DNA of 64,000 nt from Treponema_C sp050320395 (GTDB lineage: Bacteria; Spirochaetota; Spirochaetia; Treponematales; Treponemataceae), in assembly GCF_050320395.1 (NCBI RefSeq), contig NZ_CP144459.1, forward strand, positions 2,728,001 through 2,792,000, written 5' to 3'. Position 1 is the stretch's first letter. The number at the start of each line of letters is the position of its first letter. The notes below the pieces were generated by a model. The model was not told the DNA's origin and ran no database searches. It was given only the letters and a program-made list of their open reading frames with translations. The translations under genes and the position numbers were made by a program. Shown in pieces: positions 22,001 to 28,946 of this stretch.

Positions 22001-23885
22001 CACGGGCAATTTACACGGAAGCTGGGATACTTCTGCGCCCGTTTTTGCAAGATATGCAAAAGATGAGCCCGGCTGGATATCCTCATCTTTGAATGAAATA
22101 ATAGGCTTTGCTCCCTCAAATATTGTCGAAAAACTGGAATTCCACTTTTTCGACAACGCGCCGTCTTATACAGCGGGAGAAACCTTCCGCTGGCAAAGTA
22201 CCGACGGCGTTAACGAGCCGGCATGGTTTCAAGGCGCCAGTACCATTTCCAACACCTCCTATGATAAGCTCGGAGGTTCCCGCTTCGATCCGAACGGCAC
22301 CGCTCCTACGGAAGGGGGTATCCGTGCATCTTCCCTGTCGGGCAGTATAGGAGCTTTCAGCTTCCGCAAAAAGGGTTCTTCCGGTGCTTTAATCGGCTTT
22401 ACGGGAGGCGATACGGATATAAGGCAAAAAGCGGATAGCGGCCTTTTATTCCGGCCCATACCTTCAGGGCGGAATCCTGTCGACACCCTATATTTGCAAC
22501 TGGATATTCAAGGTGCGCCGGCACTTGCGCTTCCGATTACCCAGGCATTTTCGGTTGAGTACGATCAATCCGTCGGCTTTGTAACCGACCTTGCGGGAAA
22601 CAGAATGCGCACCCAATCCGCCGAATCGATAGACCTTACCCGCCCCCGTATCGTTTTAAGTATAGCTCCGGTAGGTACCGACAAAGTTTATATTTTGTTC
22701 AATACTCCCATCAATACCGATGCGGCACACTTGGCCGGTATTCCGCATAACTTGGAAATCCCCGGCAGTGCCAATTCTTTCGATCCGTTAAAACCGGCAC
22801 AGGTGCGCACCCTTACCGATTCGGGAACGGGACTTATTTTGCATTTGAGCAATCGGATTGTCTATAGCGATATTAAAAAACCGATACGTATTAGAGTCTC
22901 TTCCGCCTCGTCACCCCCGAACAAAATGTTTATTGAACGGACAACGCTTAACCTTGCCCCCGTAATCGGCCCTGCCCATGCTTTAAGCGATTTTGCCGTA
23001 AACGTCGTGCGCCCCCTCTATGTACACGATGACGGCCCCGGAGGCGAAGAAGGTTTCCAAAGCCTTGCAAGCGGTTTGGCAATGCGTCTTTTTGACGGTT
23101 CGGGCGGCCCCGGCAATACCGCTTTTGCCGATAAAGATCTTACGATTGCGGCGGCCCGGGAAAACGGCGATGCGGATAAACTGCAAATGTATTACGATAC
23201 CGACCCCCGGCCCGAATCGGTTTCCGTCGCTTTTAATTTGGCGACAGGCTTAAAAAGCAGGGTATGGCTTCCCAAACGGTTGGATGCCATAAGTTTTGCC
23301 GCAAATTCTTCGGCGCCGCCCCCGTTGGATATGACTTTATCCGGCGCCTCTTCCGTATTTTCGAATCCGGGACAGCCCCTTAACTTTCCGCCCGATAAAA
23401 CCGTCGAGTTTTTATTCGGCTTGCAAGAAGACGACGGAAGCGGCGGTTTCCAAGATGTTACCATAGACCACGATGCGGACGGAACGACGGCAACCCCGAC
23501 ACCTGAGGTTCCTCTCTACGCGCTGCGTTTAAAAGACCCGAACGATCCGGCTTCGATAGACCTCTGGTCTTTTAATACATCCGCTTTAAAACCTCAAGTC
23601 GGCGGCGTAAGCATTTTGAACAACGTTATAAATACGACAGAGCGCGAAAATGTCGTTATACAGGTAAAAACCGAAAAAGCCGGCAGTTTAAGCGTTATGG
23701 TAATGACCTTGGACGGAGACGTGGTAAAGGTTTTACATTCGGGCCGTGTGGAAAAGGGCAGTCATCTTTACCGATGGAACGGCACAAACAAAAGCGGCAC
23801 TCCGGTTGCCCGCGGTATGTACTTTATCCGCGTCATAGGCCCGGGTATCGACGAAACGCGGAAGGTTATGGCGGTCAAAGAATAA
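13056..23885 (+). CDS. Giant modular surface protein with five NW-P repeats and FlgD-like C-terminus
   Basis: The product has 3609 residues. A Sec signal peptide (residues 1-24, ending GWAA) is followed by five modules of about 430-590 residues. Each opens with a W...NW.P...P..(D/V)..VIIP..YPKL block, with the first Trp near residues 28, 459, 1047, 1575 and 2036. Between them lie short beta-helix-like repeats (FTNKGTFNA, FTNSGIFNT, FTNNGTFNA around 840-920; GTGTWTSSG copies). From about 2600 the protein changes to Ig-like/SbsA-like segments (VIFVQFSEPIENS). The last 90 residues are a FlgD-type Ig fold (YRWNGTNKSGTPVARGMYF). It is predicted to be an exported elongated surface protein, perhaps an adhesin. 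A TolC-like gene follows 31 nt later. The start is the only one compatible with the signal peptide; only a weak TAGG precedes it. Confidence 0.75.
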   Translation: MVKGFKSLFTISVILLSMTAGWAATKTWVGGDLTKPTDWDTPGNWTPAGVPNAGDNVIINSGVNQPVIENHLPGTKKVEIHSIEVKTGATLKIIAKQRNIEFIGTSNFLISGQIVLELREGTVRYVKISNTDFTGSPKILIDSPLTPLINSAYHTKLEASGNIHFKQASTITADNYANDDKLIINSPKTTIAGSFTVDSKLEIGNSSGVLLDITGTFTAKRSVNITDSANTIIRSSVEQSDGTLLGGTVNLTENLTLNNATWTTSKGEVKTKGDFEVPNFKQTGGTLKLEGTSTQNLKIDKAHNLTFTGNVNLEGNLKISGNFTNKGTFDATTSPGYTVTLTHDANHTITGTNTAGNTKFHTLELINAGGKTLTINGKITADDLNISGTPSNKLTVQGVGTSSEITLTSDQIPDPVSKKGYYLKVNTNISVTDGHTFYIANSELVEPKSSNWKSMASTWKTTTGSDNWNVPANWTPAAVPAADWPVIIPAGGSGATYPKLNPTTLLNPAAQASSVTVETGAKLDLGAEIIQDSGAGSAVTAHITNNGILKMIGTTGNSSNPGQKEWLEITSNYDNITHGPGSTIEYYGASPANPTIWEGPYQNLRVGDAKTGLNTGSLVVNGYFTVDTTGGFTVNAASQSYAELVTLHQQTTFNSTDGTGTGTVFNGGLMTNNRYIFFGGAGRIQTHDIYGGSEDITLNAGTGTWTSSGDIQARDITVNAGTGAWTSSGGTINARDIVVKRDWTSNGFVRAAGNITADNASHDNTWTAGDVTLKGSLTAAQFNQTSGTLTFNGTGTPEQELKFTGAGNKNIRNLTVDNGITPPASNAKVKLLSPVMIAGNFTNKGTFNANSKDISLDGSFTNSGIFNTGTGNSLVFNSTFTNNGTFNADAGTIVFTGNAFTNSGTFIAGTNNTVNLSPSGDIAITGTGIAGNTKFHTLKLTNAGGKTLTINGKVSVNGNLTLEGSGSLDAQLLTVQGGTNSPGIQLNIDKSGGKWLKVHTNIPMIPESGGHTYTVTESKAEEIPGFPLSGGHPKNWIFTGYAGTLTWKGNHSSNWNDWQNWRPYGTPGVNSVVIIEKKPTTPPPTHYYPKLTGNVSAKTVTVNPGAELDLDGHIIQDGEAGSAVTAHIANNGILKMIGTTTGNPFNPGQKEWLEINNSGPNNNITHGSGSTVEYYGTSTANVWEGPYQKLKISGSRNDLRAVSLTVDQYLITDHDGVTITTTNGQTYHGNVIAFEEVSSSPPTYTYYDLTLTNTGTGTIKTSRGVTTGHLTVNGKWEAGDQNNSATVEVNGNITVSGDIASVGSSIMAKKVSGSGGNITVNGAKDWRCWGNITAEGDMTIHNMTATGGTIAVHGNMTAHTFHLADYGKLYFNGSSPQNLNFTDPAGSQIRELEIGSSSTLNLGSSIKITHILTNKGRFTAGNHTVTLSKADRIDNSDPNTVPPTSITITGTSTAGDTEFEDLICTDSYIKRLTINKNISVTGSLKLQGQSAASPLTVAGGTSVGTGSPHIALTAANTAKGQFLNVETDIAITGGPPVNPYTYTAENSIPIGSDSDIQAGKPDNWIFTNYSGDISWAGTVDSDWHNRRNWNPPYAIPGKDTVVTIPRKPSPAPPSHDYPKLTKAGEAKSITIDEKASLDLAGFVITKGAGADNFTPLTNNGTLKMTGTTYPSPAPLGGQKEWLASTNVANKITHENKSAIEYYGTSADVVWKGPYKNLILNIRPDLNIQNENLVVEKKLTITGSPAHINTGTGTQTYQGEIDAKKSAVPHWNIEFTASSLTMEKGTDTLNINAEDIKVNAGTWTSSANINAASITASGSWTTKKGNINLRGGLSAGSFEQEKGTLTLGGSGDTLKYTLPSGKAKIKNLIIASSATVNLGSDITITEMFENNGTFNAVTNTVYLKHSESPVVIKGNGDKSKTQFRNLVCTGAGGKSIRFENKISVYGDLTLQGTAKTNLLNISGTSNNAEIYVNQDKNTGTGSVCKWLGVAVNLPLKSLDTNIYTCTTDESEPTGSLDDIIAGKPENWIFDNVYKLRWTGEANDNDWNNPNNWRPRPSHAPKATQAVTVREVAGDKHPILGSGTYYAEKVEVVGTASLDLADKLIYKDTASPPVTMAKLENKGTLKLKGTDDQKLWFEQTVEENKMTVTQSSTVEYYGTSPATINLWGGGTEGYKNLILNNILSCTIQNTPLKVNGDLTVKGSDVTIDSGTASQTYGGKIDAHDSGNRRAVTLKGSDINVNNASAVITAEKFTVDGNFTFQGPTITAAEQTYTKTVHFDNIDLQASSFINFENSVTCSRNLTLSSGTGTLTVGKAGGTSVTISADEQSYAGPLTLNVPVIFNTPGALTFKENISGTGSLTVPQNGPVYIAGNIALTGSSSEFKQTGSGTVLLSAGIQTKNGIVFAGPLYINNASVFNAGTGKNVTAKNVFVAAHDGTTNKTVELQSPLETDNFVLFSGNIKLSSGQSTPDISANKDIVLFGPDYNGDYTPPSGAADTTLVSNLFTYNHTSRPAPTITLPNNLPDTGNTAIQKNKGTFDLPSLGGKKLKATRNFYANGMNLCASSPWTLEISEHDSSENGFTEAYNTIVKNAKAEGGTVAAAEGCDYKLSGDPANTADTNSNWDFERPTIQRAYTVWDDVIFVQFSEPIENSRNEISAAVSRIKLNDGADINVSVWKNKECTDSTEGAGDLQSFYLKASAPWNTDATGSSPGVGQSTDMGRADITPGHRSIKPNINIATVVSSLYETLRDKNKNRITDYSGINRFTAVQDNCPPVLIGVYTGQEMHTPHNGSGTGGQPEYDAHNFIEFRYSEPVNIYENTTDGAAIALSDSAVNIRSTNTLGNIGPNGSGLKIAGFADIASGSLSAASRDGGIPHALYRNFPAAHGSAAAAQTHRVRISIAGFADGTKTVGAYTVHNWVGYIDNAVTPSGNAVPPGNDKFAENGLIRSAAVFDPDGTGPLPAKPVFSVKGEYVPIVNTALNVPLDTGNLHGSWDTSAPVFARYAKDEPGWISSSLNEIIGFAPSNIVEKLEFHFFDNAPSYTAGETFRWQSTDGVNEPAWFQGASTISNTSYDKLGGSRFDPNGTAPTEGGIRASSLSGSIGAFSFRKKGSSGALIGFTGGDTDIRQKADSGLLFRPIPSGRNPVDTLYLQLDIQGAPALALPITQAFSVEYDQSVGFVTDLAGNRMRTQSAESIDLTRPRIVLSIAPVGTDKVYILFNTPINTDAAHLAGIPHNLEIPGSANSFDPLKPAQVRTLTDSGTGLILHLSNRIVYSDIKKPIRIRVSSASSPPNKMFIERTTLNLAPVIGPAHALSDFAVNVVRPLYVHDDGPGGEEGFQSLASGLAMRLFDGSGGPGNTAFADKDLTIAAARENGDADKLQMYYDTDPRPESVSVAFNLATGLKSRVWLPKRLDAISFAANSSAPPPLDMTLSGASSVFSNPGQPLNFPPDKTVEFLFGLQEDDGSGGFQDVTIDHDADGTTATPTPEVPLYALRLKDPNDPASIDLWSFNTSALKPQVGGVSILNNVINTTERENVVIQVKTEKAGSLSVMVMTLDGDVVKVLHSGRVEKGSHLYRWNGTNKSGTPVARGMYFIRVIGPGIDETRKVMAVKE
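14638..14763 (+). repeat. Intragenic repeat A1 of the giant gene
   Basis: This stretch encodes the segment IIQDSGAGSAVTAHI to GQKEWLEI and is nearly identical at the DNA level to 16393-16521. Long exact runs include the bases coding for NNGILKMIGTT. Synonymous identity points to recent duplication or gene conversion. Confidence 0.8.
16393..16521 (+). repeat. Intragenic repeat A2 of the giant gene
   Basis: Second copy of the segment at 14638-14763, with scattered substitutions and a short in-frame length difference (GTTG versus GTTTG). A second pair in the same gene encodes NTKFHTL...NAGGKTLTINGK at about 14120-14190 and 15847-15915. Confidence 0.8.
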
Positions 23886-23916
23886 AAGACAAATAAGGAG
23901 GGCTTAAACCGAGCGT

Positions 23917-25299
23917 ATGAATAAAAGGGACTTCCGGCTTTTTACGGCAGCGCTTCTTTTTGCGCTTTTGGCGCCGGCGCTTCCCCTCTATGCCCTTGAA
24001 TTAACCGTAGACGAAGCGGTGGATTACGCCCTTAAAAACGGTAAAAACTTAAAAGCCGCCGCTATAGAACTCGAAATTAAAAAGAGAGAAAGCGATACCT
24101 CATGGAACGCGCTTTTGCCCTCCGTTCAGGCATCCGCAAGCCTTGTGCGCAGCAACGAAGTACACAATTCCTTTAAAAACGTTGCCGATATGCTGAACCC
24201 CTTATACACCTTCCACGGCATTCCGCCTGTTACTGTCCCCGAACCGCTCGAAAAAGATTACTGGAAAGCTGTCGGAAACATCGGCATTACGCTGAACTTC
24301 AATGCCGCCCTTGTAAACGAAATACGCGCTTCCCGTGCCGATTACGAAGCGGGTTTTATATTGTGGGAACAGGCTCTACGCGAAACCGAGCGCAATATAC
24401 GTAAAATGTTTTACGGCTTGCTTTTACAAAGCGAAGACTTAAAATTGCAGGAAACAACCCTGATAAATGCCGAAAACCGCTTAAAACAAGCCGAAATACG
24501 CTATAAAAACGGCCTCGCTCCCGAACTGGCCCTCTTACAGGCTCAAGCTGCATATGAAAATCAAAAACCCGAAGTGTTAAAAGCAAAACATGCTCTCAAA
24601 CGGCAGTTTGACCTCTTTATCTTTTTGCTCGGCCTTCCCTCAGACACCGTCATAGAGCTTAAAGGAACGATAGAACCCGTCTTTGTCGATATCGATGCGG
24701 AACGCCTCATAGCCGACTGTTCAAATCGCCGGTTCGACCTTGCCTCCCTGAATAAAAATCTGGAATTGATGAGGCTGCGCCTTTTGTCGATGAATTTGCA
24801 GTCTTATACCCCTTCTCTTTCGCTTAACTATACATGGCAGCCCGTAGTTACCGATATTGGCAAAGATTGGTTTAAAGATAAAAACGTCATCGATAACGGT
24901 TCGTTCAGTGCATCCCTTGTATGGAATATAACCGATACGCTGCCTTTTTCGCAAAACCGCATTCGGACACGCTCTCTGAACGACAATATTCGCAAAGCCG
25001 AAATTCAATACGAAGCCGTTGTACAAAAAGCCGAAAACGAAATCCGCAGCCTTGCCGACAGTTTAAATCAAAGGCGTCTTCTTATCGAAGCCGGTAAAGG
25101 AAACATAGAGCTCGCACAAAAAACCTATGATATGACACTCGAGGCCTACCGTACCGGTACGGTTCGGCTGTCCGATGTCCGCGACGCCGAAACCCGCCTC
25201 AATCAAGCAGAATTGGGTCTTGCCGCCGAAAAATACAATTACCTTTGCGATTTATTGGACTTGGAATACGCACTGAATACGAATTTATGTAACTTTTAA
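23917..25299 (+). CDS. TolC-family outer-membrane efflux protein
   Basis: The 460-residue product has a signal peptide (ending LPLYA) and two outer-membrane-efflux-protein repeats typical of TolC: LTVDEAVDYALKNG at the start, long amphipathic helices (ENRLKQAEIRYKNGLAPELALLQAQ; TYDMTLEAYRTGTVRLSDVRDAETRLNQAE). TolC proteins form trimeric channels across the outer membrane and periplasm. No membrane-fusion protein or ABC/RND pump gene adjoins it. GGAGGG lies 14 nt before the ATG; an in-frame stop at 23905 excludes earlier starts. The close spacing to the giant gene suggests cotranscription and possibly a role in its surface display (inference). Confidence 0.88.
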   Translation: MNKRDFRLFTAALLFALLAPALPLYALELTVDEAVDYALKNGKNLKAAAIELEIKKRESDTSWNALLPSVQASASLVRSNEVHNSFKNVADMLNPLYTFHGIPPVTVPEPLEKDYWKAVGNIGITLNFNAALVNEIRASRADYEAGFILWEQALRETERNIRKMFYGLLLQSEDLKLQETTLINAENRLKQAEIRYKNGLAPELALLQAQAAYENQKPEVLKAKHALKRQFDLFIFLLGLPSDTVIELKGTIEPVFVDIDAERLIADCSNRRFDLASLNKNLELMRLRLLSMNLQSYTPSLSLNYTWQPVVTDIGKDWFKDKNVIDNGSFSASLVWNITDTLPFSQNRIRTRSLNDNIRKAEIQYEAVVQKAENEIRSLADSLNQRRLLIEAGKGNIELAQKTYDMTLEAYRTGTVRLSDVRDAETRLNQAELGLAAEKYNYLCDLLDLEYALNTNLCNF

Positions 25300-25311
25300 G
25301 CTGAATTTCTT

Positions 25312-25367
25312 CTTGCCCGCCTCCGCTTTTTAGTCTATACTGGAAGCGGAGAAAAACGGTGGAAGAA
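25312..25367 (+). repeat. 56-bp direct repeat, left copy (dnaE promoter-start duplicate)
   Basis: This is identical over 56 bp to 31311-31366, with mismatches immediately outside on both sides. It contains the whole dnaE control region: TTGCCC (-35), 17-bp spacer, TATACT (-10), AGCGGAG (Shine-Dalgarno) and GTG GAA GAA. Here the start codon (25359) opens only a nine-codon frame ending at 25385, which overlaps the lacI stop on the other strand. The repeat contains a dyad, CTCCGCTT (25321-25328) and AAGCGGAG (25344-25351), around the -10 box. A working copy would transcribe antisense into lacI. Confidence 0.95.
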
Positions 25368-25379
25368 AATTATAAATGC

Positions 25380-26357
25380 TTATAGTCTGTCAATCACTTC
25401 CACATCTAAAAAGATTTCTCTTTTTACACTATTACCGCTGTCATTTTTATCAATTAGTCGAATAAGCTCTTCCATTGCTTGGATTCCTATCTCAACAACA
25501 GGTTGATTGACAACGGAAACGGGATATTTCAAATAATCCATCCAGCGATTATCGTCATATGAAATCACTTTTAAATCTTCAGGTATGCGTAAACCGAGTT
25601 CGTCTATAGTACTGATAACCTGATATCCTATGTCGGACGTTGCACATATTACCGAATCCAAATGAGTTTTTTGTAAAAAATCGGCAATTTTTTTATTTGA
25701 ATCTTCCGAGTGATAATGTAATTCCAGTATAGCCGGTTTTACATCGGGAAAATGTTCCAAAATATATGCCTTGTATCCCCGGGCTCTGTAATAAGCACTG
25801 TACACAGTATCCGCATATCCGATAAAGCCTATATGCGAACATTTTTGCCGTACAAGATATTCAGCTGCAAGCCGCCCGCTTTCGTAATTGTTTATTCCTA
25901 CAAAAGTATGGTTATGCTTATTGAATTGACGATCAACCAAGACAACAGGGATATGGGCAAAAAGAAGCGATTCCGGATAAACAGTAGCATCTACCGGAGA
26001 AAGAATCAGCCCGCTTATATTTTTTTCAAGCAGTAATTGGATATTCTTTATTTCTTTTTTAGTAGTATAGTTTGAATCACAAATCAATAACGAGAACCCT
26101 TTTTCCGAAGCAAAAGTTTCCATCGATTTTATCAAAGATATATAATAATCTTCGGTTATGTTCGGAACAACAACTCCGATATATTCGATTTGAGTCGGAA
26201 GAGTTTTATCAATTTGATACTCCATTCGTTGGATAACATTTAATACATGTTCACGTGTTGCCGGTTTTACATAGCGTGTTTTATTTACTACATGCGAAAC
26301 GGTAGTAATCGATACGCCTGCTTCTTCGGCAACATCCGTCATCGTTATATCTTTCAC
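25380..26357 (-). CDS. LacI-family transcriptional regulator
   Basis: The N-terminal helix-turn-helix (MTDVAEEAGVSITTVSHVVN) is followed by a periplasmic-binding-protein-like effector domain with typical motifs (GLILSPVD, IPVVLVDRQ, VISYDDNRW, VVNQPVVEIG). It begins with GTG at 26357 (MKDITMTDVA, the usual LacI opening), preceded by GGGA. It is the last gene of the transporter operon, 53 nt after the permease stop. It probably binds the perfect palindrome at 30164-30181 and responds to the transported sugar or polyol (inference). Its stop lies only 13 bp inside the left repeat. Confidence 0.9.
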   Translation of the reverse strand: MKDITMTDVAEEAGVSITTVSHVVNKTRYVKPATREHVLNVIQRMEYQIDKTLPTQIEYIGVVVPNITEDYYISLIKSMETFASEKGFSLLICDSNYTTKKEIKNIQLLLEKNISGLILSPVDATVYPESLLFAHIPVVLVDRQFNKHNHTFVGINNYESGRLAAEYLVRQKCSHIGFIGYADTVYSAYYRARGYKAYILEHFPDVKPAILELHYHSEDSNKKIADFLQKTHLDSVICATSDIGYQVISTIDELGLRIPEDLKVISYDDNRWMDYLKYPVSVVNQPVVEIGIQAMEELIRLIDKNDSGNSVKREIFLDVEVIDRL

Positions 26358-26410
26358 GGCACATCCCGATGTGTATTGTACTTAGATATACGTTTTCTTT
26401 CAAGACTTTT

Positions 26411-27385
26411 TTATTTATTTTCTATGTCACCCATGATACTTTTTGTCCGTCGATTTTTTGCCCAAATATCATAAGAAACCGCAAGGGCAATAATAGCACC
26501 TCTAACAATTTGCTGTAAATATGAATTGACATTTGTAAGGTTCATTATATTATTTAAAAATCCCACAATAAAAGCACCTACAAGAGTTCCTCCCGCTGTT
26601 CCCATACCGCCGGAAAAACTCGTCCCGCCTATTATGGACGATGTTAACGCATGGAATTCATAATTTATAGCCCCGTTAGGCAAGCCGGCATTTACCCTGG
26701 ACATAAATAACACACCGGCAATACCGACAAAAACACCATGTGTTATAAATGCCAAAATTTTTATCTTCCGTACATTAATGCCGGAAGCAATCGCAGCTTC
26801 TTCATTTCCGCCTATTGCATAAAGAGAACGGCCGAAACGTGTATGATTCAGACAATACCATGTAAATATAAGCGTCAATACCAGAAAAATAATAGGAGTC
26901 GGTATAAAGGCAATCGAGCCTTGTCCGATTTTTATAAAGTTTCCTATTTGATAAATATTTTGCCCGTTTGTATATAATAATGCCGCTCCGCGTGCTACGG
27001 TTTGCATTGCCAAGGTTGCAATAAACGGAGGTGTTTTTAATTTGGTTACAAGCAGAGCGTTGCATACATTACATAAAACGCCGATTGCGATTGCTATCGT
27101 AAAAGCCAAAATCATAGAACCGGTCGCTTTATAAACCGCAACGGATAAAAGTCCTGAAAGAGCCAATACGGAACCGGCAGACAAATCTATCATACCGCAG
27201 ATAATCAGTAAGGTTTCTCCGAAGGCAAGAATCGTTGTAACCGATATTTGTCGGGAAACATTTCCTAAATTACCGGGAGATAAAAAATTCGGATTTATTA
27301 TCGATGACAAAACGAATAAAAAAATCAAAACAAAATAGATACTGTATTTCTTTGTTACTGCATTCCAGATACCGTGTATACTCAT
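26411..27385 (-). CDS. Sugar ABC transporter permease (RbsC-type)
   Basis: A 324-residue membrane protein with about eight to ten hydrophobic helices of the BPD_transp_2 family. Diagnostic stretches are GMIDLSAGSVLALSGL, the cytoplasmic coupling loop GGNEEAAIASGINV, and SSIIGGTSFSGGMGT. AAGGAG lies 9 nt before the ATG. It forms the membrane channel of a carbohydrate-uptake (CUT2) transporter with the neighbouring ATPase and lipoprotein. Synteny with a polyol dehydrogenase suggests a polyol or pentose substrate. Confidence 0.92.
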   Translation of the reverse strand: MSIHGIWNAVTKKYSIYFVLIFLFVLSSIINPNFLSPGNLGNVSRQISVTTILAFGETLLIICGMIDLSAGSVLALSGLLSVAVYKATGSMILAFTIAIAIGVLCNVCNALLVTKLKTPPFIATLAMQTVARGAALLYTNGQNIYQIGNFIKIGQGSIAFIPTPIIFLVLTLIFTWYCLNHTRFGRSLYAIGGNEEAAIASGINVRKIKILAFITHGVFVGIAGVLFMSRVNAGLPNGAINYEFHALTSSIIGGTSFSGGMGTAGGTLVGAFIVGFLNNIMNLTNVNSYLQQIVRGAIIALAVSYDIWAKNRRTKSIMGDIENK

Positions 27386-27401
27386 TTAAATTACTCCTTA
27401 A

Positions 27402-28889
27402 TTATATTTGTGTTGCAAAGCGCATTATCTTTTCCTGCGAAAAATCTTTGCGCTGAAGTTCGGCAGTAATACGTCCTTGTGCCATAACATAAATTCTGTC
27501 GCATAGGCCCATCAGTTCCGGTAACTCGGAAGAAACCAAGATGATTCCTTTTCGGGCCGATGCAAGATTTCCTATCAGTTTGTATATTTCATATTTAGCG
27601 CCGACATCAATCCCGCGAGTCGGTTCGTCTAAAATCAGGATTTCGGGATCACATATTAACCATTTTGCAAAAACGACTTTTTGTTGATTTCCGCCGCTCA
27701 GGGCTTCTATAGGAGTGTTATATGTCGGGGTGCGGACATTGAGTCTTTCAAATAAGCGCGTTATTGCTTTGACTTCTTTTTCTTTGTGCCTATAACCTCT
27801 ATAAAAAAAGGATTCCAATCCGGCAAGAGCCGCATTTTCCAAAACGCTTCTTACGGGAATTATACCGTATCGACGCCGGTCTTCGGACAACATAACCATC
27901 TTGTTGTTTATGCTGTCTTTCACATTGTTGATTCGAACCGGCTTTCCCTTTATAGATATTGTGCCATCCGTATGAGGATCTAAACCGAACAGAGCACGCA
28001 TTACTTCCGTTCGTCCGGCACCCATCAATCCGGCAAATCCGATTATTTCTCCTTCACACACATTAAAGCTTATATTGTTAAAAAGATTTTCCCTGGAAAA
28101 ATTCGATACATTCAATAGGTTCTTACCGATTTCAATATCCTGTTTGGGGAAATTATTATCTACTTTGCGGCCGACCATCAACGTAATAATCTCATCAACC
28201 GAAAAATCGTCCTTTTGCTTTGTTTTTATAACATTTCCGTCTCTAATAACCGTAATATAATCGGCAATTTTAAATATTTCATCCATTCGATGCGATATGT
28301 ATATAATGCTGATTCCTCTCTTTTTTAATTCAGTAATTTTTTGAAACAGCTTTTCAACTTCTTTTTCCGAAATAGCGGAAGTCGGTTCGTCCATAATGAT
28401 AATACGGGAGTCATAAGAAACCGCTTTCAGAATCTCAAGCATCTGAATGTCGGAAACGGAGAGAGTTTTCAATTTTGCGGAAGGACTGTATGAAAGCTTT
28501 TCTTTTGAAAACAGTTCCACGGTTCTTTTGCGAATGAGGTTCCAGTCAACGGTTTTCATCCGCGTAAGAGGCCAGTTACCTACAACAAAACTTTCTTCTA
28601 CCGTCATTTCAGGGATATAGTTCAACTCCTGAAATATCATTGATATACCGAGTTCCCGTGCATGAAAGGGGGATTTTATATCTACTTCTTTCCCCTCAAT
28701 AAACAGCCGTCCCTCGTCGGGACGGTAAACACCGTTTATTATTTTCATCAAGGTTGACTTGCCGGCTCCGTTTTCTCCGCACAATACATGTACCGAAGCC
28801 TTCCGTATATCAATACTGATATTGTTTAAAGCTTTGACTCCGGGAAAAGATTTTGTAATATTTTCAACTCTTAAAGCAATATCCGTCAT
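27402..28889 (-). CDS. Sugar ABC transporter ATP-binding protein (RbsA/MglA-type)
   Basis: Two fused ABC domains (495 residues) as in RbsA, MglA and XylG. The first has a complete Walker A (GENGAGKST) and Walker B (IIIMDEPTSA) but a degenerate signature (LSVSDIQ). The second has the usual altered Walker A (GLMGAGRTE), a good signature (LSGGNQQ) and Walker B (ILILDEPTRG). One complete composite site is normal for CUT2 ATPases. AAAAGGAA precedes the ATG. It lies 16 nt upstream of the permease gene in the same operon. Confidence 0.94.
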   Translation of the reverse strand: MTDIALRVENITKSFPGVKALNNISIDIRKASVHVLCGENGAGKSTLMKIINGVYRPDEGRLFIEGKEVDIKSPFHARELGISMIFQELNYIPEMTVEESFVVGNWPLTRMKTVDWNLIRKRTVELFSKEKLSYSPSAKLKTLSVSDIQMLEILKAVSYDSRIIIMDEPTSAISEKEVEKLFQKITELKKRGISIIYISHRMDEIFKIADYITVIRDGNVIKTKQKDDFSVDEIITLMVGRKVDNNFPKQDIEIGKNLLNVSNFSRENLFNNISFNVCEGEIIGFAGLMGAGRTEVMRALFGLDPHTDGTISIKGKPVRINNVKDSINNKMVMLSEDRRRYGIIPVRSVLENAALAGLESFFYRGYRHKEKEVKAITRLFERLNVRTPTYNTPIEALSGGNQQKVVFAKWLICDPEILILDEPTRGIDVGAKYEIYKLIGNLASARKGIILVSSELPELMGLCDRIYVMAQGRITAELQRKDFSQEKIMRFATQI

Positions 28890-28946
28890 ACAATATTCCT
28901 TTTATAGAGAAAGGGGCACGGCAATAAGCCATGCCCGTTTCAGTTG

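Noticed and set aside
25359..25385. Nine-codon ORF from the duplicated dnaE start
   Set aside because: It has promoter, Shine-Dalgarno and GTG only because these were duplicated; it is a by-product of the repeat, not a gene.
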